Shown one piece after another: positions 21,147 to 32,517 of a stretch of 64,000 bases of DNA; the stretch's first letter is position 1; each line of letters opens with the position of its first letter. Source of the stretch: Phytophthora quininea (lineage: Eukaryota; Oomycota; Peronosporomycetes; Peronosporales; Peronosporaceae); contig JAAVTG010000261.1 of the NCBI GenBank assembly GCA_011947345.1, positions 124,001 to 188,000 of the forward strand, read 5' to 3'. The notes under the pieces are model-generated. The model saw nothing but the letters and a program-made list of their open reading frames with translations, did no database searches and was not told where the DNA came from. Made by a program: the position numbers and the translations under genes.

Positions 21147-23519
21147 ATGAATCTCTCGAGGCTGCGTAGCATGTTTGAGGAAGGCGGGCGGTCCCGTCGA
21201 CAGCAGGGCTGGGACGGGTTTCAGCCCTCCAACAACCAAGACGAGGACGAATTAAGCCCCTCTCCGTCGATCTCCGTGTGCACGGAACAGAGTGAAGACG
21301 ACCTTCGCCACGAACTCATGCGGTCGCTAGTGCCGCCGACGGATGCCGAGATGTTGGATCGCGCTAGAGCGGCATATTCCACCAAGAAATTCACAGGCAT
21401 GGCCGCTGGACCGGGGTGGGGTGGGCCCTGGAAACGAGTCGAAGCTGCGAACGACTTCGTCGTCTTTAAACAAGCCCCGGACAACAACGGCAAGAGTTTT
21501 GAAGTGTTGTGCGCTGGTCGTCTCGACGCCAGCCTCCAAGAAGTGGCCAGCATTCTACGATCGAGCTCCGAAGCCGAACACAACGTCGTCATGGAAGGAC
21601 TCTACAATAAAAGCTTCATCTTCGGGTCCTTCGAGCGCGACGTGCCCTGCGCGGGAGACGCGAAGGTGGAGAAGCCAAACCCCGCAGTTGATTCTGGTGA
21701 ACAACTTGCCGTGAAGACCAAGAGCTTTGCGCGCACAGGGATGTTCTCGCACAACGAGCAATGGTGCTACTTCGACTACTTCCTACGCAAGAAAGAGCGC
21801 GACGGGTTCACCATTTCCAAGCGTGCATTGCCACGGTGGGAGGCGACTCCTGGTCGCATCGTTGGGGCCCATTCGCGAGTGGATCAACTGCACGGCTTGA
21901 ACGCGTCCTACCTTGTCGAGAAACTTCCCAACAAGAAAGGTCTGCGAGTGGTATTCCACGCGTGGTTTGATGAACCGGAAGATCTCCGACCCAGCAGCCA
22001 GAGCACAACAAGCCGCAATAGCAACAGGCGTCAAAGTTCGAGCTCGACCTCAAGCTCCAGCTCCAGCACGAGCGCCTACGCCAACGCATACGACTATGGA
22101 GACGCAAACAAGCAGAAGTCGCAGCTCCGACGGCTTCTTGCGCTTGCCCATGGTGTTACAAAACTCCCCGACGTCATTCGGCGTCGTCGTTTTGGTGTCC
22201 AGATCCCCATAAACCCGAACGTGTCGTACGCCTCCAACTCACGCTGTCCATGCTGCACGCACAGCTTGGCGCCGGTGAAAATGTCGTTTTCCATGGCAGC
22301 GTCAGCGATTGCCAACCGAAGCTTGTCAAACCTCAAGATGGACACAAGACGGTGTTATCTGTGCGGGTACCTCGTCTGCATCGACTGCTGGAGTGGTGAG
22401 CACATGGAGAGCGCTACAGGACGTGTGGCTGCAATTGTTGTATGCACTCGTTGCCGTGCGAATGTGCAAGCTTGTGAATACGCCGAGGTGTTTGCCGGCA
22501 CCTCCGCGGAGCGAGAGAAACACCGCGGTGCAGCTCGGGTCGTCCCTGACTCCAACGACACACCCACAGTCTCGCTACTGGTTGACTTTTTGTCAGCTTC
22601 TCTACTAAACGCTACCGCTGATAGCTCTGAGCACGCCGCTGTGATGCGTGTGATCCGAACGCTTCTTCGACAGGAAGAAGAAGTTGCTGAAAAGTACTGC
22701 AGTGAAGGTGATGAAAGCGACGGCAACCAGGACGAGTGTGAACGTGGCAGCCCTCGGTTTGAGCTTCTTGACGACGCCACAGCGTTGAATATGGTCAGCG
22801 AGATGTTGGCCGACGAGCAGCGACAACCGTCTCTGGATGACTGTACGCTTGCTAATGCTGATATCCGGGACTATCAGCTCGACCTCCATGAAGACCCGTC
22901 CGAGATTCCTGGTGTCCCAATGCCGAAAAATGAAATGGCTCGCGTGGACACTATCAATGATAACGGACTCATGCTGCTAGCTGAGAGTATCGCTCCAATA
23001 ACTCCAGCTGCAGATATCGCAGAACTCGAGCGCAATGCCCCCAACGTCAAAGACCTGGATCTTATTTGTCAACTTGTGGTGAAAACTCTCGGCTGTGGAG
23101 ATTCGTTCGTGACGCTCATGTCTTCGAATATCGAGCACATTATCGCTGCCACACACCCAGGCTTCCTTCACGCTGCGGTGCCTCGAAATCAAACAACGTG
23201 CCAACACACGCTCATGTCGCTTCAGCCGTTGCTAGTTGCTCACCACGAAGCAGACGTCCGCTTCCACAGCCACGCCCCGGTGTCAACAGTTCCAATCCGA
23301 TTCTACATTGGGTTCCCTCTCCGAATGATGTCTGCTTCCGGAGAAGAGGTCGCGGTGGGGACCTTGTGCTGCATCGACTCACAGCCTCGAGCTGAGATCA
23401 ACCGCACGCAATACGCGACGATCAAGCGCCTTGCAAATATTGCGATACAGTTCATGCTTCAGAAAGCCCACCAACTACAAGACGAGCAGAGACTCGCGCT
23501 GGAAAACGGCAATCATTAA
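21147..23519 (+). CDS. START-like / FYVE-like / GAF protein, copy B (intact)
   Basis: 790 codons without interruption. The ATG at 21147 (MNLSRLRSMFEE) is chosen because copy D starts MTFSKMRSMMEE at the same place. Domains: an acidic N-terminus; a START-like lipid-binding region at residues 90-275 (GPWKRVEAANDFVVF, VLCAGRLDASLQEVASIL, NEQWCYFDYFLRKKERDGFT, LPNKKGLRVVFHAWF); a Ser-rich linker; a FYVE-related zinc finger at 365-440 with eight Cys in CxxC pairs (CPCC, CYLCGYLVCIDC, CTRC) but lacking the classical WxxD and RHHC motifs; and a GAF domain at 635-785 (GDSFVTLMSS, CQHTLMSLQPLLV, EVAVGTLCCIDSQPR). A role in membrane-associated signalling is likely. It is the best reference copy for the family in this window. 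Confidence 0.9.
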   Translation: MNLSRLRSMFEEGGRSRRQQGWDGFQPSNNQDEDELSPSPSISVCTEQSEDDLRHELMRSLVPPTDAEMLDRARAAYSTKKFTGMAAGPGWGGPWKRVEAANDFVVFKQAPDNNGKSFEVLCAGRLDASLQEVASILRSSSEAEHNVVMEGLYNKSFIFGSFERDVPCAGDAKVEKPNPAVDSGEQLAVKTKSFARTGMFSHNEQWCYFDYFLRKKERDGFTISKRALPRWEATPGRIVGAHSRVDQLHGLNASYLVEKLPNKKGLRVVFHAWFDEPEDLRPSSQSTTSRNSNRRQSSSSTSSSSSSTSAYANAYDYGDANKQKSQLRRLLALAHGVTKLPDVIRRRRFGVQIPINPNVSYASNSRCPCCTHSLAPVKMSFSMAASAIANRSLSNLKMDTRRCYLCGYLVCIDCWSGEHMESATGRVAAIVVCTRCRANVQACEYAEVFAGTSAEREKHRGAARVVPDSNDTPTVSLLVDFLSASLLNATADSSEHAAVMRVIRTLLRQEEEVAEKYCSEGDESDGNQDECERGSPRFELLDDATALNMVSEMLADEQRQPSLDDCTLANADIRDYQLDLHEDPSEIPGVPMPKNEMARVDTINDNGLMLLAESIAPITPAADIAELERNAPNVKDLDLICQLVVKTLGCGDSFVTLMSSNIEHIIAATHPGFLHAAVPRNQTTCQHTLMSLQPLLVAHHEADVRFHSHAPVSTVPIRFYIGFPLRMMSASGEEVAVGTLCCIDSQPRAEINRTQYATIKRLANIAIQFMLQKAHQLQDEQRLALENGNH

Positions 23520-23642
23520 GGTATGAAGGCTCACCACGCTGGGAATGGAGAGCTTTTCAAGGCGCACGGCAGCACACTACAGGCAAACGATCAGCAAAGC
23601 TAGGTACAGATACAACATGCAATATATGTCACTGGTTCGTAC

Positions 23643-24940
23643 CTATCCTCTGCCTATCATGTGCCCTGGCCAGGCGAATCCGTCCTCTTCGTCCTCCTCT
23701 TCGTCTGGTTGGAACGGAGGTCGCTTTCGTCCTCCAGTATTGGGAAGTAATCGCGACAGTCGCTGGCAAAGCTCGCGACTTTCGTTGCATTTTCTCTCCA
23801 ATTCGGCAAGCTTGGTATCCACACTGTGCCTTGTATCTAAGCTGCCATCACGAGCCTCTTGGTCGTGCGTTGATCCAAACGCCCCTCTAGCTGCTGTAAC
23901 CATTCTTCCTGCTGTGCGAGTTGAGATCTAACGCGAGCCTCGAGCGCTGCACGCTGACGGGCTTCTTCTGCCAGCAATTCCTCAAAGGACCCACTCAAAC
24001 GTGCTAACGACGCTTCGTGCTCACTCGCCAACGCTGTCAGCACTGCGTCCGACGACAAGGCCTCCTTCGCACTCTGCGTTCGGGTTCCTGACGTTTTGGC
24101 AATTGAAGCCTCGCCCAGCGCTGCGTTAATCTCAGCCGTAAGACTGTTCCGCGCTTCTGCAGTAGCCTGCTGCACTTTCGTGTCCACTTCATCACGTAAG
24201 GTCTGCACTAAATGCTTCACAGGACTGTGCTTCCCTGGTTTGCCCGTCGGAATGCCCAACACTTTTGCAATCTGTGCCAATTGGGACTGGAACGCGCTCT
24301 GTCGCCCCTCTAACGTCGATATCCTGTCACTAAGCACCGTCGCCGTTGAGGCGTCCACAGTCTGCGGCGGAGACGAGTGCGACGGTGTTGAAGGCTGCGG
24401 CGGGAGCTTGTACTGCTGCTTGGGCACGAACGGCGCCGCGTTGGGGCTCCAGCTATTTCCTGCGCTCTTGACATTGACCCTGCCGACCTCGATGGCCGTT
24501 GGGATCTGGTTCTTGCTGAACTCCAGCACCTGATTCTGCAGCGCCTGCATCTGCATGGCCATCTCGCCCATCTGCACTCTCAGTGCGTCACAAGAGCACC
24601 TGCATCTTGTCTTTTGCATTGCTGCAGCGTCCACGTCTCCTAAATGGCGTTGTACTGAGCCCAACACGAGATGCTCCAGAGCTTGTGCAAGTTCCGAGGA
24701 CTTGCGGGCCACGTGGCCCATGTCTCCTCTGTTGACCACTGGCTCAGGTGCTGGAGGGGGCGGCGCGGCAAGTCCCGGGGCCGGTCGCTTGGCAGAGTAG
24801 AAGTTCTGGGCATTGGCGTTGACATTTTGACTGGGCGCCAGCGTCGTGGGCGTCGTAGGCGCCGGGTGGAAGGCCGGCTGCAGGTAGGATAGGTAGGACG
24901 GTAGCGCCTCTTCCTCTCGCTCCTCCTCGGCCGGCTCCAT
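23643..24940 (-). CDS. Pro-rich / coiled-coil protein of unknown function
   Basis: The start is placed at ATG 24940 (MEPAEEEREEEALPSYLSYL). An N-terminal extension from ATG 25080 would need one frame change. The first third is rich in Pro/Ala/Asn. A segment with RCRCSCDALRVQMGEMAMQM starts heptads, and a long coiled coil follows (ISTLEGRQSAFQSQLAQIAK, later EEWLQQLEGRLDQ and KLAELERKCNESRELCQRL). The acidic tail is DEEEDEEDGF. Between 23837 and 23880 the frame changes: either a 44-nt GT-AG intron, which joins in frame, or one missing base. I do not recognise the family. The gene is tail to tail with copy B (123 bp apart). The 330 bp upstream to copy C hold only flank. Confidence 0.65.
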
Positions 24941-25271
24941 GCGATTCCACAACGCGCGGGAGCCGGTGGCGCCAATAGAACCGTGGGAGCTGGGTGGGAT
25001 CTGGTTGGGGAACCCCACATGCCGTCGCGCGGCGCGTTGCCGTCGTCGTCTCCCGACAGACCGCGACTGTTGAGCCACATGAAGGAGACGCAGACGCAGC
25101 TATTGAGGTCGGGACGGGTGGCGACGGAGCTCTGGGGACGTCTGGAGAACCGTGGCACTCTGATGCGGAATGAAATGTGACGGTTGGCTGCGATGAGCGC
25201 GACATGGTTTTGTATTGGAAAAGACTTACTGTTTGTATACGGTGTCCGGCGTTGCAGTTGGGGGCGATTGT

Positions 25272-27557
25272 CTACGCCGGCGCGGCGCGGTTCTTGACCT
25301 CCAAGCCCTTCTGCTGCATCAGCTGCGAGGCCGTCCTCGCCAGGTTCTGCATGGCCGAGTACTGGGACTGTGTGAGCTCGGGGCGCGGCTCCAGCGAGTA
25401 ACAGCACAAGGTCCCTACGGCCACTTCCTCGCCCGAGTCTGTCGGCGCCGTGACTGGGAAGCCCACGTAGGTCTTGAGCCCCGTGTTTTGGATGGTGGGG
25501 ATGGTGTGGAAACGCACGTCCGCTTCGGGGTGCACCAGCATCATCGGGTCGGGCGACATGATCTGGTACTGGCACAGCGTCTCGTTGCGCGGCAGGGCGA
25601 GCCCAGCGAACGCCGGAGACGTGGCAGCGAGGATGTGCTCGTGGCTCACCCCCATGACCGTGACAAGCGAGTTTGTGAAGCCGATGGTTTCCATCGCCAT
25701 GCTGCAGATGAGCTCGAGGTCTTTGACGTTGACGTCGGGCTCCGGATCACGATCGGCCGGGTCTACCGGGGCCAACTTGTTGGCCAGATCGATCAAACCG
25801 GTGGCTTTTGCTGCCGAGATGCGGGGGCCTTCGTTGCCGGATATCGGGCCGATCGGGAGCTTGTTATCTTCGTCTTCGGGCCAGTCGATCACGTAGTCTC
25901 GGCTCTCAGTGTTGCCGAGCGAGCACGCCTCGAGCGGAGGGAAGTTCCGTTCATCCGCCAGGAACTCTTCGACTTTGGACATGGCGTCCATTTCCTCGTG
26001 CTGGTCGAGACAAAGCTCTTCTTCGTCGTCGTGGGGGTCTTCGCTGTGTCGGAGCAGCGTTCGAACCACTGCGAGAACGTTCGACCGCTCTGGACTATCT
26101 GCTGGAGCGTGGTCCAGCGATGCAGCTAAGTAGTCGACCAACAAGGACGCGGTGGGGTTTTCAGGGGTCTGCCACGACGCGGATGGGGGCTCGATCGCGA
26201 TCCTCAGTAATCGGCGAGTAGTCGCAAGTAGCAACGTTCGCGTGGCATCGGCGGCAAACAATAATCCCAGCTACGCGTCCCGATGCATTCTCCATCCTGT
26301 CAGTGCTCCAGCAGTTTATGCAGACGAGATATCCGCACAAGTAGCAGCGGCGCGTGTCCATCCGAAGAGGAGCCAACGTTCGACTGGAAATGGCAGACGC
26401 AGCGGCACTAAACGACATTTTCACGGGTGCCAGGCTGCACATGCAGCACGGACAGCGCTGGTTGGCGACTTGGATCGCATCCTGATTGACAGGTATTTGG
26501 AAACCGAAGCGACGACGGCGCACGATTTCTGGGAGCTTGGTGACTCCATGGGCGATAGCAAGAAGGCGACGATTCTGCGCCTTGAGTTCGCTGTATCTGT
26601 CAGTTGACGCACTGCTCGAGCCCGACTTAAGGCTCCAATTTGAAGATTGGCTCGACATGCTGAAGTCTCTTATCGAGAGCTTCGGCCGCTCTGGTGACGA
26701 AAACTTGGCACTGAAGACCACGCGAAGGCCTTTATTGCCGGGGTCCAAGTCAACCAGGTAGGCGGCGGTGAGGTCGTGCAGTTGCTCAACTCGGTTTTGC
26801 GTCCCGGCGATCCGCCCTGGTGTGGACTCGTTGTGGTCGAGCGAGTGTTGCGAGATGGTGAATCCGTCGCGGCTGCCCTTGCGCTGGAAGTAGTCGATGT
26901 AGCACCACTGCTCGTTGCAGCCGAAGAGACCCGTCCTGGCGAAGCTGCTCGTCTTCACGGTGAGAAACTCGCCGTTGTCTCCCTCGGAAGCGTCGTCGTT
27001 GTTGTTATTGTCCGCTTCAACTGCACAAGGCACGGTGCGTTCGAGGGAGCCAAAGATGAACTTTTGTCGTAGAACCCCGTCATGGCAGCGTTGTGTTGGG
27101 CCTCGGTAGTGGAGCGTAGCACGCTAGCGACCTCCTCGATGCTGGCGTCGAGTCGACCGGCACACATGACTTCAGGACAGCGTTCGACTTCGACTCCGTC
27201 AGCGGTGACTCCGAGTTTGGCATCCCGTCCGCGGAATACGACGAAGCGATCTACAACTTCGACACGCTCCCAAGGACCCCCTTTACCCGGTCCGGCAGCT
27301 AGCGAGTCAAAGTCGATGGTCGCATGGAATTCGTGTGCTCGAGTCAACATCTCTTGATCAGAGACAGGTTTCTTCATTTTCTGGTCGGAGTCAGAGTCGT
27401 CCAGGACGACGCTCGGCTGCGTCGAGGCGGAGATGACGGAGCTGGAGTCGCTCATTGCGCTCATCGACTCGTCGCGCGGCTGCGGGGCTGACCACGGATT
27501 GCCGCGACGACCTCGACCGACGTAATCGAATATTGAACGCACCCTGGAAAAACTCGT
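25272..27557 (-). pseudogene. START-like / FYVE-like / GAF protein, copy C
   Basis: The domain order is the same as in copy B: START-like (GPWERVEVVDRFVVF, VMCAGRLDASIEEVASVL, NEQWCYIDYFQRKGSRDGFT), FYVE-like (CPCCMCSLAPVKMSF, RRCYLCGYLVCINCW, IIVCRRC), GAF (TLCQYQIMSPDPMMLVHPEA, EEVAVGTLCCYSLEPRPEL). Two single-base lesions break it: one missing T near 27058, inside the codons for KSFIFGS, and one extra C in the CCCC run at 26164-26167, after RVVADP. At the homologous start position the ATG reads ACG (27557-27555). Either this is a recent pseudogene or, apart from the ACG, an assembly-damaged gene. All zinc ligands are kept. Confidence 0.85.
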
Positions 27558-27753
27558 CGCTGGCAGGGATGACTCAAAGGGGAGATTGAAGAGTGCGGTG
27601 GACGGTTGACCCCTACGACTGCTGAGCCATAACAACGGAAGGGAACGACGAAAAGGAGCAAGACACGGTCGTTACGCAGCAAACAATCTCAGTTCCATGG
27701 TGGCTACCGGCGCTGAACGGTAGACGGTGAAAGACGACACGTACACCGGGACC

Positions 27754-30048
27754 TTACGCAGCCCTCGGTGCCAGGTCGTTCTCGTCCCGCAGGCGACGGC
27801 CTTTCAGCTGGATCAGTCTCGATGCGGTGTCGGTGAGGCGCTTCATCGTGACGTACTGCGAGCGAGTAAGTTCGGACCGCGCAGTCGTGTCGATGCAGCA
27901 CAAGGTTCCCACCGGCATCTCGGTGGACTCGTCGGTTGTTGGTACCGTCACCGGAAACCCCACGTAGTACCGGATACTGAGTTGCTTTACTGCTTCGATC
28001 GCATGGAAGCGCACGTCTGCTTCGGGGTGGGTCGCCACAAACGGCTTGGTCGTCAGCACAGTGTGTTGGCACATGCTTTGTTCGCGCGGGACTGCAGCGT
28101 GACAGAAGCCGGGATGTGTCGCTGCTAGGATGTGGTTGTGCTTGACGCCCATGACTGTCACAAACGATTCCGAGCATCCGGTGGCTCGGACAGCAAGTTG
28201 GCACAGTAACTCGAGGTCCTGGACATTGCAGGCGTCGTCAAATGAATCAGGTGCTACCAGGGGTGCAAGTTGGTAAGCAAGCTGGAGGAGTCCCGTGTCT
28301 GTGATCAACTTGAGTCGCTCGTTATCGTGGCTTGGTATCACACTGTGAGGAGGATTCGCCACTGGGTCGTCCGGTAGATCGATTGTGTAGGCTCGACGCT
28401 CAGCACTGGCAAGTACGCAATATTCCAGTCCGGGCAGTCTACTAAGATAACTTTCGAGCTCCTTTACAGCAAGATTATCGGCGAGCTCTTCGTTGTCGAT
28501 GTCGTCATCGTTATCGCTATAAACGCTGCTGTCATAGTCGCTGTCGCCTTCGGATTCGCTCTGTCGGAGTAGTGTACGAACGACAGACACTACTGCAGCT
28601 CGGTCAGCTCCGACCGGCGCTTCCATCAGCAATGCCGCAAGGAAATCTACTAACAGAGGCGCCGGTGACGAGTCTGGCGAGTCTTCGACAACTTTCACAG
28701 GACCGTGTTGGCTGTTGCCACTGGATGCACACACTTCAGAGTAATCGCAAGCTTTCACGCAGTGGTTGCATCTGCTGCAAACCACAATGGCCGCCACTTT
28801 ACCGACGCCGCTCTCCATGTACTCGGCGCTCCAGCAGTCCAAGCACACGCGATATCCACAGAGGTAGCATCGCCTGGTGTCCATTCTCAAGGAGCGGATA
28901 CTTCTCTTTGCGAATGCCGACGCTGCCAGCGCGATGGACAGCTTGACTGGAGCCAAACTGTGCGTGCAGCACGGACAACGAGCATTCGAGACTTCGATGG
29001 CGTCGAAGTCAGCGGGTACTTGCATTCCAAATCTTCGTCTTCGAATGAGTCCAGGGAGCTTGGTCACGCCACGAGCCAATGCTAATAGTCGTCGCCCCTG
29101 AGCTTTGGCATCGATGCTGTCTGCAGGAAGTTCAATACTTCCGTTCGTGCTGAAGCTCGACGCTGGACTGCTACAGTGAGTCGACACACTGGTGAAGCTG
29201 CTGTAAGCGTTAAGCTCCAAGCATTTCGAAGGTTTCTCGAACCACGCCTTGAATACGACCCGCAGACCCTTGCGGTTCGGGAGTTTGTCGACCAAATACG
29301 AAGCGTTCAAGCCGTGCAGTTGGTTCACTCGAGCATCGTCTCTCACAATGCGACCTGGCGTCGGCTCTCGAGGAGGGAGCGCACACTGGGAGATCGTGAA
29401 GCCGTCGTGGTCTTTCTTCCGCTGGAAAAACTCAAAGAAGCACCACTGCTCGTTGTGTGTGAACATTGTGGTGCGCATGAAGCTGCAGGTTTTGACCGTC
29501 AGCTGCTCCTTGTCATCGCTGTGGTCACAAGATCCCTCATCAACCTTTCGACAGCATGGCACGTCACGGTCGAGAGAGCCGAACACAAACTTCTTGGAGT
29601 ACAAACCCTGCATTGTGGTGGTGAAGTCGTCGTCCGAGCAGGACCGCAAGACACTCGCCATCTCTTCCAGACTAGCGTCTAACCGGCCCGCACACATGAC
29701 TTCTAGTCCTGGTAGTTGATCCCCAACTTGAACGTCTGTGACGCGGTGTTTAAACACGACGAATCGGTCGACAGCTTCCACTCGTCCCCACGGCCCCCAC
29801 TTTCAGGTCCAGCCGACATAGCTTCGAAGTCGACGTTCATATGAACATCTCGAGCTCGTTGCAGCATTTTCGCATCGGTCGGCGGCTTAAGGGGTTGGAT
29901 GTTTTTACGGAGTCCAAATCGTCACTCGCTTGAGTCGAAAGGACGGAGCCGGACTGCGTAAGCCCGTCGAATATTGTGAACCTCCCCTCCCGCGGTGACG
30001 ACGCTTATTGGCCTCCTCCATCATGCTTCTCATCTTGCTAAAAGTCAT
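27754..30048 (-). CDS. START-like / FYVE-like / GAF protein, copy D (N-terminal frameshifts)
   Basis: It starts at ATG 30048 (MTFSKMRSMMEEANKRR), matching copy B. From 29781 down it is open for 675 codons: START-like (VMCAGRLDASLEEMASVL, NEQWCFFEFFQRKKDHDGFT), FYVE-like (CPCCTHSLAPVKLS, RRCYLCGYRVCLDCW, VVCSRC), an acidic linker, and GAF (CSESFVTVMGVKHNHILA, CQHTVLTTKPFVATHPEADV, EMPVGTLCCIDTTARSEL). Between 30048 and 29781 the frame shifts three times, at about 29935, 29890 and 29796 (C run 29794-29798), each fitting one missing base, so the gene is probably functional if these are errors. C and D are in the same orientation and adjacent. Confidence 0.82.
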
Positions 30049-30716
30049 CGGTGTTCGAGTATGAGAAACTTGGTCGGTTCGTTTCCGATTGCGTTGTGTC
30101 GACCGCGGCGATAATGGAATAAAGCGCCGGTCGTCAGTGTGGGCAGCAACTGGAGTTACGCCAACGGAACAGCTCACGCCGCAACATTGTTTCTTGGCTA
30201 TGGACTGTTCCTCCGCCGGCCACTTTCGTCTTGAGCAGTCAGAGGCCAGTACTCAAGTTACTTGTGAGGGTGACAGCTTTTCGTGTCAGTTGACGGCTTG
30301 TTTCCAGATTTCCACACATCAAACGTTGCCGGCCCATGTGATCAAGCTGGCCGCAATATCCAAGAGGCCATTTAATGGTTGCTGCTACGGCAGTTGCTGT
30401 TCGAGGCCCCGAAATCGTACTTTGGAGATGGAGGATAGTCCGTACACGGCACTCTCGAGTCACCTGGAAGATGTGGTGTCAGTCTCACAGTCAGAAGGTT
30501 CAAGAGCTGCCTTTGACCGTAGCGGATTGTGACCAGTCTCCACCCGGTCAGCGGGAAACATTTTTCCATACTAGGCCCCGCCTGATGCGCTGTGCGTTGG
30601 CACCCCATCGATTGGAATCGCATGAAACAGTCTTTTGCGTCGTATTTTGTTTTCATTCATGGTCGCCTTCGCATTTGTTTGAAGAATTTACAGTGATGCT
30701 GTGCTGGTTCTGGAGT
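30049..30716. other. intergenic, no recognisable gene
   Basis: Short overlapping ORFs only. The region holds the 5' flank of copy D (minus, starting at 30048) and the 3' flank of the bHLH gene (minus, ending at 30717). Confidence 0.5.
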
Positions 30717-31859
30717 TTATGAAGAGGTGGGCGACTTCGGCTTCAACGGTTTGGGGACGATATTAATTCGCCCAGAGACTTCTGAAAACGATGCTGAGCG
30801 CGATAGCTGCAGGTTCATTCCTGACGAGGGACTTGGAAGAGCATTCTATCCAGCAAACGAACGGTAAAAAAATCGCTAACTCACGTACAACGAGATAAAT
30901 GTCTTGCTTACCGAAGTAACGTGAACGTTTAGCGGCTGCATGTGTGGTGCTTGGTTTGAGGTTTCTGGGAGGCTGTGATACCGGTGAAGAGATGGATGTC
31001 CCGACGGCCCAACGTTGGCCATATCACTTGCAGCAACTGCTGCTCCCACGTGTGAATAATGCAGACGCGTGGTCAGCCACGTCGCTTCCTGCTGCAGACG
31101 ATCACGGTCTCTCTCCATCTCGTCGCGTTCTCTCTTCAGAGTTTTGATTGACGAGATCGTCTCCTGCAAGATTGACGTCTTGCGCAATCGACTCGAAAGT
31201 CCCAGCAACTGCACGAGATCCACAAACTGCAAGCTCTGTCAGCTCAGCTTAAAAAAAAATATAACAAATATTTTAAACACACCTTGACATTCACTTCTTG
31301 ACGACGTAGTTTCTCTCGACTTCTTCGTCAAGCCTCGATCTTCAGGAGCAGAACCACTTCTAGACCCACTGAATCATCCACAACATTCATAACAAATATT
31401 CAGCTGTGGAATACGCAGCTCCGTACCGTTTAGACGAGTCCGGCGTGATGATCGAGTCGCTGTCTTCATCACTCACACTGCTCCAAATGGTACGGCACTG
31501 GGTAGCAGAGGCTGAGCCACTACGACCACCAACTTGAGCTACGGATCTACTCATTACAAGCGGAGGACGGCGTTCGTTTTGGTTCGACCTGGAGCTCTGC
31601 ATGAGCGAGTCATAGTCCGACTTGAAGCCCAGACCGGTCTCGAGCCCGTCCCCAGGCCTGAAAAATCTGCAAAACTGGATGGCGGCGACGTCACTTGGCT
31701 GGGAGCAGCTCGGTCTCCGATATCCGACGGCTCGGGACAAGGCTGCTCCTGGCTGCTGTAGCTCAAGGAAAAGCTCGACCGGTCGGCTCTGCGGGTCGAT
31801 CGCTGCTGGAAATAGCGACCCAGGTCCTCGATCTGGTCCACGGATCTGCTGGGGTCCAT
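30717..31859 (-). CDS. bHLH transcription factor, four exons
   Basis: Modelled exons (minus): 31859-31415, 31322-31283, 31226-30912, 30845-30717. The introns are 92, 56 and 66 nt with GT-AG ends (GTATTC..GAAG; GTGTGT..GCAG with branch-like CTGAC; GTAAGC..ATAG), and all junctions keep frame. Exons 1-2 supply the basic region (ASREKLRRQEVNVK). Exon 3 supplies the helix-loop-helix (FVDLVQLLGLSSRLRKTSIL then QETISSIKTL) running into a heptad zipper (KRERDEMERDRDRLQQE). Exon 4 gives a Ser/Pro-rich tail. ATG 31859 begins MDPSRSVDQIEDLG; inside exon 1 near 31655 the frame must shift once, consistent with one missing base in a GGGG run. A nuclear DNA-binding regulator; targets are unknown. It is divergent from the lectin gene. 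Confidence 0.8.
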
Positions 31860-32517
31860 CTCGAGAGCGAATATCGTGAGTTTGGCCTGTTTCTAGCAAG
31901 ATACTTTGGGGTCAGCACCGAAAGATTTTCAAACTTACGTGTGGATAACACGTGGAAGTACAGGTAATCATCACGCAGTTTTCCCGCCAGGAAGCTTAAG
32001 CTTTTGAAAGCGTACGGAAAGGGAGTATCTCGCAACAAGGATTTTTTTAAAGAATAATATATGTTCATAGCATTTTCACTATTTTTTTTGATGGATGTCT
32101 GTATGATATCGTGCTATGAAGTCGAGAAAACTCATTGTGGCCATTTGCAGATCCCTGATTAATCAAAGCGAAACCCTCGCATTTCCGTCTTCAACACGTT
32201 TTTCCTATCAACTCCATTTTCCTTTTCCTTAGCTATAAAAAAAAAATAGCTAGCACCACAAAATCAAATTTACAATTGTACATATAATCTTCCCGAACAA
32301 CAACTCCTGCGATCTTGCATTGCCACGGCACGGCGACGGCTCACTCGAGTCAAACCAACGGCGCAGAATGATACAGCGACCCCACCGGCGGAAGATCTGC
32401 AATGTGCGGCTCGCAGTCACTCGCAGCAGCCTCAGTGAAGAGCCTTCGGGATCCCCATGAGAAGATCTGACCGTCTCCAGACGAGAATTTGCGGTGTGGC
32501 GGTCAAGTCCTTCTCCA
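31860..32517. promoter_or_regulatory. shared upstream region of bHLH and lectin-array genes
   Basis: 658 bp between two divergent starts (31859 minus, 32518 plus). The middle is AT-rich (about 32040-32280, with A and T runs). A bidirectional promoter is an inference from geometry only; no defined motif is claimed. Confidence 0.4.

Noticed and set aside
24640..25575. 311-codon minus-strand ORF overlapping the coiled-coil gene and copy C
   Set aside because: It overlaps the GAF end of copy C and the start of the coiled-coil gene in a different frame; low-complexity Arg/Pro/His translation without motifs. Only its ATG at 25080 may matter as an alternative start.
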